A stretch of 64,000 nt of DNA, from positions 1,240,001-1,304,000 of the forward strand of contig NZ_FOTQ01000001.1 in the NCBI RefSeq assembly GCF_900114635.1. The letters are read 5' to 3'. The position numbers were made by a program, and so were the translations under genes. How positions within the stretch are numbered: position 1 is the first letter of the stretch; each line of letters begins with the position of its first letter. Shown one piece after another: positions 35,147-44,268 of the stretch. Source of the stretch: Shimia aestuarii (GTDB lineage Bacteria > Pseudomonadota > Alphaproteobacteria > Rhodobacterales > Rhodobacteraceae). Below the pieces are notes generated by a model. It did no database searches. It saw only the letters and a list, made by a program, of their open reading frames with translations, and was not told the origin of the DNA.

Positions 35147-37252
35147 ATGTTGCGCACCACCCTTCTTGCTTCGGCCGCCGCTGCCATGCTGGCGCTGCCC
35201 GCCCTTGCACGGGACAACCACGCGATCCTGATCGGAGCCTCGACCTATACCAACTTGGATGAACGGTTCTGGCTGAGGGGTCCGGCCAATGACATCGACC
35301 TTGTGCAGCGGTTCCTGACCACGTCGGCGAGCACGCCCTTCGCGCCGGAAAATGTCACCATCCTTGCCGATGGTATCGAAGGATCGACCGCGCCCACGCT
35401 GGCCGCGATTCGTCAGGCCTTTGCCGATCTCACGGAAACGGTTCAGCCGGGGGACTTTGTCTATCTGCACTTCTCCGGCCACGGGAGCCAGGCCCCCGCC
35501 GCCGACCCGGACAGCGAGCTGGACGGGCTGGACGAATTGTTTCTACCCGTCGATATCGGCCCTTGGAACGATACGGTGGGCACAGTCGAAAACGCGCTGG
35601 TTGACGACGAAATCGGCCAGATGATCGACGCCCTGCGCGCGCGCGGCGCCACCGTCTGGGCGGTTTTTGACAGCTGCCATTCCGGCACCGCAACCCGCGC
35701 CGCGCCCACGGGGGATGACGACGTGCGCCTGCGCAAACTCGACCCGCGCGCCCTGGGCATTCCCGATGCCGCGCTGGCCGATGCCGAAACCAGCTCCCGC
35801 GCCCTGCCCGATCCCCGTGCCCGTCCCGAAAGCCCGGTCGCCGATGCGGCCCCGGCGGGTGACACCGGCGGATTCGTAGCCTTCTTCGCGGCGCAGACCA
35901 ACGAAACCACCCCCGAAAAACGCCTACCCAAGGGCAAGAAGGGGCGGCGATCCCAAGGGGTGTTCACCTTTGTCCTTTTTGAAACGCTGGCCCAGAACCC
36001 CGGCATCACCTATCGCCAGTTGGGGCAGGAGGTGTTGCGACGGTACGCGGTCAAGAACATGGCCCGGTCAACCCCGATGTTCGAGGGCGATCTCGACACG
36101 GTCGTGTTCTCGGGCGAGCCCGTGAAACCCGTGACCCAGTGGCCGGTCGAAATCGGGGGCGACGTGCTGACCATCCCCGCAGGCGCTCTACACAATCTGA
36201 CCGAAGGGGCAGAACTGGCGCTGTTTGCCTCGGCCGCCGATGCGGACGAAGCGGTACTGGGTTATTTCCGCGTGGACTGGGCCGATGCCTTTTCCGCCGA
36301 AGTTGTGCCGATTGCCGCCCATGGCCACGAAGCCCTGACGCCCGACGTCATCCCGAACGGCGCCTATCTGCGCAAACAGGCGCAGGGCATGGATTTCACC
36401 CTCACCGTCGCCCTGCCCGAGCCGGATGCCGCCAACCACGGCGCCGCCCTTGCCGAAGCACTCGCGGTGATCCGCACTGATGGTGAGATGTCCAGCCGCA
36501 TCAGCTTTGTCCCCCCCGGCGAGGACGCGGATATCCGCATGGCCTTTCTCCCGGACAGCCCGCGCCCCGGCGCGGTCTGGCTGTTGCCCTCCTCGGGGCT
36601 GTTTGATCCCGAGAACCCTGGCCAGACTCCTTCGATCAGCATTGCCGACAAGTCGACCGAGGATCTGGCCATCGTTCTCGAAGACACGCTCGGTCACATG
36701 TCGCGCGCGCTCAATCTTCTGAAAATCGGCGCAGGCTATGGCGCATCCGATCTGGATGTGGACGTGGAACTGCGCACCAAGAACAAGCGCAACAAGACGC
36801 TTCGCACGCTTGATACCGTGGCCGTGCCCAAGCTGATCCCCGGCGACGAGGTGCATATCCTTGCCCGGAACAACACGGATCAACCAGTGGATGTGAACGT
36901 GCTGTACGTAGGCAGCGATTATTCCATCAGCCATTTCTTTTCCGGCCGGATGCAGCCCGGCGACAGCCTCAAAAAAGGGTTGCTGCGGATCACCGACACG
37001 GCCTTTGGTCGCGACCGGGTGATCATGGTCCTGACCCCGGCCAAACCGCAATCCGTGGTCGAGAACCTTGCCTTCATGGAGCAGGCCGAGCTGGAAACAA
37101 CGCGCGGCAACGCCTCAAGCATGGCCGCCGCCTTCATGCAGGCCGGTTTCGGCACCACGACACGCGGCGCGATTGCGCTGGATGACGAGGAAGACGGCCC
37201 CGGTGGCGCAGTGCTGCAATTCGAAATCGACGCCGTGCCGGGGGATGGCTGA
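35147..37252 (+). CDS. Exported caspase-family (C14) protease with DUF4384-like C-terminus
   Basis: A 701-residue protein with a signal peptide (1-21, ending PALA). The caspase fold (about 24-330) has the dyad H112 (LHFSGHGSQ) and C177 (FDSCHSG), interrupted by a Pro/Ala/Asp-rich linker (about 190-245) with several basic sites that could be autoprocessing points (RLRK, PKGKKGRR). The C-terminal part (about 560-690) has ILARNNTDQPVDVNVLYVGSDYSISHFF, a DUF4384-like pattern also present in the protein at 27344. The two are paralogues on opposite arms of the cluster. The ATG at 35147 is supported by GAGG nine bases upstream; 35138 is an alternative. Confidence 0.9.
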   Translation: MLRTTLLASAAAAMLALPALARDNHAILIGASTYTNLDERFWLRGPANDIDLVQRFLTTSASTPFAPENVTILADGIEGSTAPTLAAIRQAFADLTETVQPGDFVYLHFSGHGSQAPAADPDSELDGLDELFLPVDIGPWNDTVGTVENALVDDEIGQMIDALRARGATVWAVFDSCHSGTATRAAPTGDDDVRLRKLDPRALGIPDAALADAETSSRALPDPRARPESPVADAAPAGDTGGFVAFFAAQTNETTPEKRLPKGKKGRRSQGVFTFVLFETLAQNPGITYRQLGQEVLRRYAVKNMARSTPMFEGDLDTVVFSGEPVKPVTQWPVEIGGDVLTIPAGALHNLTEGAELALFASAADADEAVLGYFRVDWADAFSAEVVPIAAHGHEALTPDVIPNGAYLRKQAQGMDFTLTVALPEPDAANHGAALAEALAVIRTDGEMSSRISFVPPGEDADIRMAFLPDSPRPGAVWLLPSSGLFDPENPGQTPSISIADKSTEDLAIVLEDTLGHMSRALNLLKIGAGYGASDLDVDVELRTKNKRNKTLRTLDTVAVPKLIPGDEVHILARNNTDQPVDVNVLYVGSDYSISHFFSGRMQPGDSLKKGLLRITDTAFGRDRVIMVLTPAKPQSVVENLAFMEQAELETTRGNASSMAAAFMQAGFGTTTRGAIALDDEEDGPGGAVLQFEIDAVPGDG

Positions 37253-37255
37253 ACC

Positions 37256-38915
37256 ATGCTGTGCCGTATGGTTCTGTTCCTGGCCTCGATGATCACGCTG
37301 ACCGGGCTGGCCTGCGAAAGCCACGCCGCGCCCGAACCACAGCGGATCACGCTTCTGGACGAAGCGTTTCAGGCCGCGCAATGGGGCTTCCTGTCCTCTG
37401 CCGGAAGCGCGCTGCAACAGACCCAGCCAGCGCCTTGCGGCAGGGGATGACGCGCTTGCCCGACGCCTTCAGGATCGCCAGATCCTCGCCGACAAGGTGC
37501 AGGCCAACGAGGCCGCTCTGGCACGTCTGGGCGGGGACGCGGCTGGGGATGCGCGCGCCGAATTCACCCGACTTTCGGGGGAAATCAGCCATCTCAACAC
37601 CCAGATCGCGGCGCTCGATGCCACCATCGCAACCGAGTTTCCCGAATTCGACAAGCTGGCCCGCCCGCACCCGCTTTCCGTTGCGGATGTGCAATCCCAT
37701 CTCGCCGCCGACGAGGGGCTCTTGTTTCTCTATTCCGGCGAACGGCGCACATTTGTCTGGCTGATCACACCGGATGCTGCCGCGTGGCATCGCCTGTCGC
37801 TGGGCACCTCGGAAATTGGCGAAAGCGTCACGGCCATTCGTCAATCGCTTCAGGCCGCAGCGACCGTGCGCGCCGCCGAAGCGCTGGACGACGCTTTTGA
37901 CGGGCCTTCGACCCCGGCTTTTGATCGGCTGAACGCGTGGCTGCTCTATTCCGAACTGATCTTCCCGCTGGAGCCATATCTCAAGGGCCTCAACCACATC
38001 TACACCGTCACGGACGGCCCCCTGTCCGGCCTGCCCTTCGGCCTTTTGGTCACGGACCGGAAAATCAATGGGCAAAACAACGATCCGGCGGCGCTCCGTG
38101 CGACGGGATGGATGTTCCAGCGCCATGCGCTGACCACCCTGCCCTCAGTCGAAAGCCTCGCCCTCGTGACCCGAGACCGCGCCGCGCCCCACGCGGATCA
38201 GCTTGCCTTTCTCGGGTTCGGCGATCCGATCTTTTCCGGCGCGCTTTCCAACCCAAGCGGCGGGCAGTTCTTCCGCTCTGGCGCGGCCGATCTCGACAGC
38301 ATCCGCGCGCTGGCCCCACTGCCCAACACCCGGACCGAGATTGATCGGCTGGCCGAGGTTCTGGGCCGCGACCAAAGCCGGGTCCATCTGGGTGCCGACG
38401 CCTCCGAGCCAGCCGTGCGCGCCGCCCCCATTGACCGCGCCGAAGTGATCGCCTTTGCCACCCACGGCCTCTTGTCCGGCGAGCTGCGCGGGCTGGCCGA
38501 GCCCGCGCTTGTCCTGACCCCACCTGACACCGTGGCGCCGGGGAATGACGGGCTGCTGACAAGTTCCGAGATCGCGGGAATGCGTTTTGCGGCTGACTGG
38601 GTGGTCCTGTCGGCCTGCAACACCGCCGGAAGCGATGGACACCCCGATGCCGAAGGACTTTCGGGCCTTGCACGCGCCTTTCTTTTTGCCGGGGCGCGGT
38701 CCTTGCTGGTGTCCCACTGGCCGGTGCGCGACGACGCCGCGGCGCGGCTGACCACCGATACCTTCACCGCCCTGCGCGCCGCGCCCGGAACACGTCGCAA
38801 GGCCGAAGCCCTGCAATCGGCGATGCAAACCCTGTTGATGGATCAAAGCGATCCGACACTGGCCCACCCGGCGGCCTGGGCGCCTTTCGTCATCGTCGGG
38901 CACGGGGGTTATTGA
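37256..38915 (+). pseudogene. Exported CHAT protease, apparently frameshifted near the N-terminus
   Basis: The ATG at 37256 opens a signal peptide and a short helical segment (LLDEAFQAAQWGF), but this frame stops at 37448-37450. The frame one base further on continues as RLAAGDDALARRLQ and then a full CHAT domain. Dropping one base within the CCAGCCAG run near 37425 rejoins them and aligns with the AARFAAGDDALA stretch of the TPR-CHAT protein at 40401. The dyad is intact: His codon 38463 (FATHGLL) and Cys codon 38616 (LSACNTA). The corrected product would be about 552 residues, without long TPRs. Possible causes are a sequencing error, recent inactivation, or +1 frameshifting. An internal GTG (37497) could give an unexported form of about 472 residues. 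Confidence 0.78.
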
Positions 38916-40390
38916 TGCGCCGCCTGCTTGCCACCTGCCTGACCTGTCTCACCCTTTTTGCCCCACCTGCACAGGCCTACACGCTTGATCAGGCCATGGC
39001 CGAGATCGACGCGCTGTTCCAAAGGGGCGCGAACCCGGATGAGATGGCGCTCGGAATCGCGGGCATCCTGCGCAGCGTTAAGGCTTCGGGTGTCATCGAC
39101 CCGGACCTTGCGATTCTTTACGCGATGCTGGCCGATCACCTGCGACTCGAGGCCCGCAATCCCGCCTATGCCCTGCAGGTTGCCGAAGACGGGCTTGCGC
39201 TGATCGCGGGCGATGCCGGGCAATCGGATTTTCAGGCCGCGCTGATGGCCTCGCGCGCCTACGCGCTTGCCGATCTGGGCCGCTTTGCCGAAGCCCATGC
39301 CGCGCTGACCCTTGCCCTGCCCACCCTGGCCCGCACCTTTGGCGCAAAGGACATTGCCGATTACAAAAAACACGCCGCCGAATGGGCCGAGGGACAGCTT
39401 GGGGATTTCAATACATCCGCGCTCGACATCGCGCGTGACACGCTGGAAACCGCCTACGACGCCCAGTCCTCCGGGTCCTATGGACGGGTGCTGGTGCTGG
39501 CCGGATCGGCGCTCCTGCCGATGGACACGAGCTTTGCCGAGGCCGACCTACGCGCGGTGAACACCGAGGCGGAAAAACTCACCGCCGAGGCGCTGTTTTC
39601 CCTCGGGCGCCACCGCGAGGCGGCGAATGCCTACATGCGGGCGCTTGGTTACATGACAACGACGCCGTGGCAATTGTCCGGCCATCCCGATTGGTGGGGC
39701 CATGTGAATACGGAAGCAGCCGACATCGCCTTTTCCACCCTGAACGGTCTCGCCGCCGCCGCCACCGAGATCAACCGCCCGGACGTCGAGCGCGCCGCAC
39801 TGGCCGCCGCGATGGACGTCGTCTCAAGCCCCCGCCAGCGTTACACACTACTGCAACGCCAGGCACGTATTCTGGCCGCAGATGGCCAGATCGACGCCGC
39901 GCTTGACCTGCTCATGCAATCGCGCGCCATTGCCGAGGGCGCAGGGCTGGACGTTGATGCACTTGTTGCAGAGTTCTACGTCGAAATGATGCGTATCTAT
40001 GGCCAGTTGGTGGCGCAGGAGCCGATCGCCACCGCCGCCTTCATCGCCGTAACCGACCGGGTTCTCGCGGCGCATGAAACGCATCAGATGCCAAACCGGG
40101 ATTTCTTTCTCTATTCGGCGGCCAATGTCCTGCGCCATGGCGATGTCCCCGACAAAACGCTGGAATACGCCCGCAAGGCGCTGCGCTGGCGGCAGGCCGA
40201 TCTGGCCCGAAAAACCGATACCGGTTTTGGTGCCACGCAGGCACGCCGCGCCAGCCGCGACACGCTGGAGTTCTTCCTTCACGCCGCCCATACCGCCGCT
40301 TCGGCCTCTGACCTTCCGGGCCAGCGCGTCGAAAGCTGCCCCTCGGACGATGCCTATACCTCCTGCCTGATCGTGATGCCCTCTGATTGA
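38915..40390 (+). CDS. Exported alpha-helical repeat (TPR-like) protein
   Basis: A 491-residue protein with a signal peptide ending AQA (about 21), followed by helical repeats with TPR-like spacing, for example SRAYALADLGRFAEAHAAL and AEALFSLGRHREAANAYMRAL. The last 25 residues have two cysteines (ESCPSD, TSCLIV) that could form a disulfide in the periplasm. It has no CHAT or other catalytic motif. The ATG overlaps the CHAT stop (TGATG), and the next gene is a TPR-CHAT protease with related N-terminal repeats. It may be a scaffold or sensor that binds the proteases. An upstream TTG at 38912 is in frame. Confidence 0.82.
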   Translation: MRRLLATCLTCLTLFAPPAQAYTLDQAMAEIDALFQRGANPDEMALGIAGILRSVKASGVIDPDLAILYAMLADHLRLEARNPAYALQVAEDGLALIAGDAGQSDFQAALMASRAYALADLGRFAEAHAALTLALPTLARTFGAKDIADYKKHAAEWAEGQLGDFNTSALDIARDTLETAYDAQSSGSYGRVLVLAGSALLPMDTSFAEADLRAVNTEAEKLTAEALFSLGRHREAANAYMRALGYMTTTPWQLSGHPDWWGHVNTEAADIAFSTLNGLAAAATEINRPDVERAALAAAMDVVSSPRQRYTLLQRQARILAADGQIDAALDLLMQSRAIAEGAGLDVDALVAEFYVEMMRIYGQLVAQEPIATAAFIAVTDRVLAAHETHQMPNRDFFLYSAANVLRHGDVPDKTLEYARKALRWRQADLARKTDTGFGATQARRASRDTLEFFLHAAHTAASASDLPGQRVESCPSDDAYTSCLIVMPSD

Positions 40391-40400
40391 GAAACTGCCC

Positions 40401-43385
40401 ATGAAACCCTTTGCCCTTGCCGTTTGCCTTGTTCTCTCAACGGGTCTGTCCAACCCCACGCAGGCGCGAGACCTGACCGAGGCCGAAGGCAAGATCATCA
40501 CGCAGGCATTCAACATCGCGCTCAAAGCCAATGAACTCTATTACGCAGGCCGGTATGCCGAAGCCGAGGCGCTCTATCACGAAACCTACGCGCTCAATGC
40601 CTCGATCCCGGAAAACGAGCTTTCGATGGCGTCCGACCTGCACAACATCGCCGCCACGCAGGCCCAGCAAGGCAGGCTGGTCGAGGCCGAGGAAACCGCG
40701 CGTCGCGCACTGCAGATGCGGCTGGATCATGGCGGGATCGACAATGTCATCATCCACTCCAAGGCGCTTCTGGCCACCATTCTTGGCGATCTCAACCGCT
40801 TTGAAGAAGCACGGCTTTTGCAACAGGAAGCGGTTGAACTCACCCTGAACAGCCCCGAGGCCAGCAAGGAAGACCTGATCACCAACGTCACCAACCTTGC
40901 TTATTTCACGGAACAGGATGGCTATGTTCAGAACGGCATCGCGATCCTCAACCAGGTGGTGCCGATGCTGGCGGAATTGCCCAAGCACGACACCGTGCGC
41001 GTGCTCAATGCACTGGGGCGTCTCTCGTCGCTGAATGGCGATCCGCAGAGCGCAGAGACCTATTACCGGCAGGCGCTTTTGCAACAGGGCGACATGACAC
41101 CCAGCCCAAATTGGTCCACCCGCGATATGGCCACCGTGATCGGCAACCTTGCCGCAATCCTGCGTGGACAGGGCCGGTTTGCCGAGGCGCGCGGCCTGTT
41201 TCTTCAGGCCGATTCCATGCTGGTCGGGGCCGGGATCACCACCTCAGAAGTGCGCGCCAACATTCTTGACGGGCTGGGCGAAGCCCTGCGCGCCGAAGGC
41301 GATCTCAACGGCGCGTTCAAGGCACAACGCAAATCGCTCGACATCCGCCTTGCAATCTTCCCCGAGGATCACCTCAAGACCGGGGTTTCCTTTTCGAACC
41401 TGGGATTGACCCTGCTGCAGTCCGGTCAGGTCGCGGAGGCAACGCAGGCGCTTGAAAAGGCCGTTGCCATCCAACGCCAGAGCGACGATCCGGCGCGGTT
41501 CGCGCGCGCCGCTCTGAACCTCTCTGCCGCGCGGGGCGCTGCGAATGACTTTGCCGGGGCCATCGAACTCGCCGCCGAGGCGCAGACCGCGCTGGCCACC
41601 GTCCTGCCGCCCAACCACCCCGAACTGATCAAGGCGACCTTCAACCGCGCATGGCTGCATCTTGGCGCGGGCGACGCGGCAACTGGCGCGAAACTGTCTG
41701 ATGCCGCGATGCAGGGCTTCCTGTCGAACCGATGGCAGATGGATATTGAGGTCACCACCGGCGCAGAGGAATTGCGCGACACCCGTCGACAGGTGCTCTC
41801 CAGCGTGGTTGCAACATGGGAAACGGATCGCGACGCGGGCATGAACCGGGCCTTCGGGGCGGCGCAGTGGGCGCAGGCCAGCAAGGCCGCCCATGTCGCC
41901 CAGCGCGTCGCGGCGCGCTTTGCGGCCGGGGACGACGCACTGGCCGCACTGGCGCGGCAAAAGCAGGAACTGGTGAACCTGTGGCGCGCGACAGACGCGC
42001 AATACATCGCGCTTCTGACCCACACACAACAAGGCGACCCCCGCCTTGCGGCTTTCCGGGAACAGCTTGAACAGCTCTCCGAACAGATCGCTCAAACCGA
42101 CCGCGCGCTGGCGGCCCAGTTCCCAGACTTCGCCCGCCTGACCCAGCCCCGCACCGTATCCGTTTCCGAGATCCAGTCTTCTCTGGCCCAGGGCGAAGCG
42201 TTTTTCATGCCGGTGTCGACGCCAGATGAAACCTATCTTTTTGCCATGACCGCAACAACGGCCACATGGGCCCGTTCGGCCCTGACAGATCGGGAACTGG
42301 ATGAGGCGATCCGACGGCTGCGAGCCGATCTCGATCCCTCCGGCCCATCGCGCGCCGCGCAGGCGCTGGATGAGGCGTTTGCCGGGGATGCGGCCCCCGC
42401 CTTTGATACCGAAACAGCCCACACACTCTATCAGGCGCTGATCGCGCCGATCTCGGACAGTCTGGACGGCGTCGAGACAGTCTATGTCGTCAAGGAAGGC
42501 GCCCTGTCCGGCCTGCCCCTTGCCGTGTTGCTGGACCGTCCCGTCACCCTTGAAACCGATGCCGATTTCCAGTCCGCCCCGTGGCTGATCCGCCGCTTTG
42601 GCTTTGCCACGGTCCCTTCTGCCGCCGCCTTCCTCGCCCAGCGCGCAACTCAGCCGACACGTCCCCCCAAGGTCGCCCTCGCGGGATTTGCTGATCCGGC
42701 ATTTCAGGGCGCGCCGGATGCCGAGACGCCACAGATCGCCACTCTGTTCACCCGCAGCGCCAACGCGGCAGACGAAGTGCGCGCACTGGCCCGCCTGCCC
42801 GGCACACGGCGCGAGCTGCTGGGGCTGGCCGATGCACTGGACACACCGCTCGACCACCTCGCCCTCGGAGCCGACGCGACAGAGGCCGCCGTCAAATCAT
42901 CTACACGCCTGCGCGACGCTGAAATCGTGGTGTTCGCCACTCATGGTCTCGTGGCGGGCGACCTGAGCGGGCTCAGCGAACCGGCGCTGGCCTTTTCCGC
43001 CCCCGATCAACCGGACGAAACCGACAACGGGCTACTGACCGCCTCCGAAGCGGCCCGGCTGGATCTTGTGGCGGATTGGGTGATCCTGTCAGCCTGCAAT
43101 ACGGCGGCGTCCGATGGCACGCCCGGTGGCGAGGGTCTGTCGGGGCTGGCGAGCGCATTTCTCTTTGCGGGGGCGCAGTCACTTCTCGTGTCACACTGGC
43201 CGGTGCGCGACGATGCCGCCGCCCGGTTGACACTGGCCACGCTCTCGGCCCCGCCCGAAGCGGAAGGCGCCGCCAAGGCACAGCACCTGCGCCGGGCAAT
43301 GCTGGACATGATAGATCGCGGGGAGATCACGCATCACGCCCACCCGTCGGTCTGGGCACCTTTCGTGGTTGTCGGGGCGCGCTAA
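40401..43385 (+). CDS. Exported TPR-CHAT protease
   Basis: A 994-residue protein. The signal peptide ends near TQA (about 22). Tetratricopeptide-type repeats occupy about 35-440, such as ELYYAGRYAEAEALYHETYAL and ILRGQGRFAEARGLFLQAD. A helical/coiled linker follows (about 490-580), then a CHAT domain (about 595-994) with the dyad H848 (FATHGLV) and C899 (LSACNTA). CHAT proteases are caspase-like; cytosolic TPR-CHAT proteins are known partners of type III-E CRISPR effectors, but no cas gene is present and this one is exported. It ends the rightward cluster, 10 bp after the helical-repeat gene, and its CHAT domain closely matches that at 37256. Confidence 0.93.
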   Translation: MKPFALAVCLVLSTGLSNPTQARDLTEAEGKIITQAFNIALKANELYYAGRYAEAEALYHETYALNASIPENELSMASDLHNIAATQAQQGRLVEAEETARRALQMRLDHGGIDNVIIHSKALLATILGDLNRFEEARLLQQEAVELTLNSPEASKEDLITNVTNLAYFTEQDGYVQNGIAILNQVVPMLAELPKHDTVRVLNALGRLSSLNGDPQSAETYYRQALLQQGDMTPSPNWSTRDMATVIGNLAAILRGQGRFAEARGLFLQADSMLVGAGITTSEVRANILDGLGEALRAEGDLNGAFKAQRKSLDIRLAIFPEDHLKTGVSFSNLGLTLLQSGQVAEATQALEKAVAIQRQSDDPARFARAALNLSAARGAANDFAGAIELAAEAQTALATVLPPNHPELIKATFNRAWLHLGAGDAATGAKLSDAAMQGFLSNRWQMDIEVTTGAEELRDTRRQVLSSVVATWETDRDAGMNRAFGAAQWAQASKAAHVAQRVAARFAAGDDALAALARQKQELVNLWRATDAQYIALLTHTQQGDPRLAAFREQLEQLSEQIAQTDRALAAQFPDFARLTQPRTVSVSEIQSSLAQGEAFFMPVSTPDETYLFAMTATTATWARSALTDRELDEAIRRLRADLDPSGPSRAAQALDEAFAGDAAPAFDTETAHTLYQALIAPISDSLDGVETVYVVKEGALSGLPLAVLLDRPVTLETDADFQSAPWLIRRFGFATVPSAAAFLAQRATQPTRPPKVALAGFADPAFQGAPDAETPQIATLFTRSANAADEVRALARLPGTRRELLGLADALDTPLDHLALGADATEAAVKSSTRLRDAEIVVFATHGLVAGDLSGLSEPALAFSAPDQPDETDNGLLTASEAARLDLVADWVILSACNTAASDGTPGGEGLSGLASAFLFAGAQSLLVSHWPVRDDAAARLTLATLSAPPEAEGAAKAQHLRRAMLDMIDRGEITHHAHPSVWAPFVVVGAR

Positions 43386-43393
43386 GACTGCCC

Positions 43394-44146
43394 CTACCAG
43401 AGCGACTTGCGGTATTCCGGCGCGGCTTCGCCTGCGAAATCATACCCGTAGTCCTCGATCTCCCGGCGGCAGTGCCTCGCCACGAAATCCCTGAGGTCAT
43501 CATCGTAGTACTCCTGCCAGCGCCGCGCCGTCTTGGGGCGGATACCGGATTTCGCGTTCGGCGGCACCGGGCGCCCTTCAAGGCCAAGCCCCGCACCCAG
43601 TCGCGCGAGGTCTTCCTCGAGACGTTCAAAGAAGATGACAAATGCCGCCTGGTTTTCACCATTGCGGCTGTACATATGGTGATTGGACAATGCGCGCTGC
43701 CGCTTGCGTCCATAGACCCAGTCCAACGGCCCGCGCGGACCATAGGTGCGGGTATATTTGGCAAACGCCGCGCGCTGGTCGCCAAAATCCCGCGCCCGCA
43801 TGTCGGTGCGCCGCATGGTCCAGAAGAACTGCGAAACCGCCCGGTCCCACGGGTTGCGCGCGATGGTGACGATGCGCATGTCGTCGATCCGTCGGCCATA
43901 GACAAAACGCGCCCGCCACAGCGGCGAATGATCCCTGAGACTGATGCCCAGTCGTGCAGGTCGTCCGATCAGAACCCCTTCGCCGGCATTGCGCGTTTCC
44001 TCTTCCTTCGGATTGATCGGCGTCGCGACATCACCGGCCGCGAGGAAAGGCGACAAGGCCAGCTCAACCGAAGTCCCGGCAGTCTTGCGTGTCTTGATGA
44101 GCAGGAAATTCTTGCTGAAGCTTACAATCACGGGGCGATTTTCCAT
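43394..44146 (-). CDS. Sulfotransferase-family protein
   Basis: A 250-residue protein with both PAPS-binding signatures of cytosolic-type sulfotransferases: the 5'-phosphosulfate loop IKTRKTAGTSVELAL (about residues 17-31) and the 3'-phosphate motif ARNPWDRAVSQFFW (about 95-108). Such enzymes transfer sulfate from PAPS to carbohydrate or lipid hydroxyls. It lies tail-to-tail with the TPR-CHAT gene (8-bp gap). No glycosyltransferase is adjacent, so it could act on the polysaccharide made by the 1-24 kb locus or on another acceptor. The start has AGGA upstream. Confidence 0.85.
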   Translation of the reverse strand: MENRPVIVSFSKNFLLIKTRKTAGTSVELALSPFLAAGDVATPINPKEEETRNAGEGVLIGRPARLGISLRDHSPLWRARFVYGRRIDDMRIVTIARNPWDRAVSQFFWTMRRTDMRARDFGDQRAAFAKYTRTYGPRGPLDWVYGRKRQRALSNHHMYSRNGENQAAFVIFFERLEEDLARLGAGLGLEGRPVPPNAKSGIRPKTARRWQEYYDDDLRDFVARHCRREIEDYGYDFAGEAAPEYRKSLW

Positions 44147-44268
44147 TCCTGTGGATCACTTTGGTATAAAGCGCCCGCCCGCTCCTGCAACCGCCTTTGT
44201 GCCGGGCCGTACATGTATACCCGCCAAAAGCATGCGCCCCCCGGAGGCCCTGTGCCCCAACGAGCTTT

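Noticed and set aside
40401..43385. TPR-CHAT as part of a CRISPR-linked (Craspase-like) system
   Set aside because: No cas genes, gRAMP or repeat array are in the window, and the protein has an export signal.
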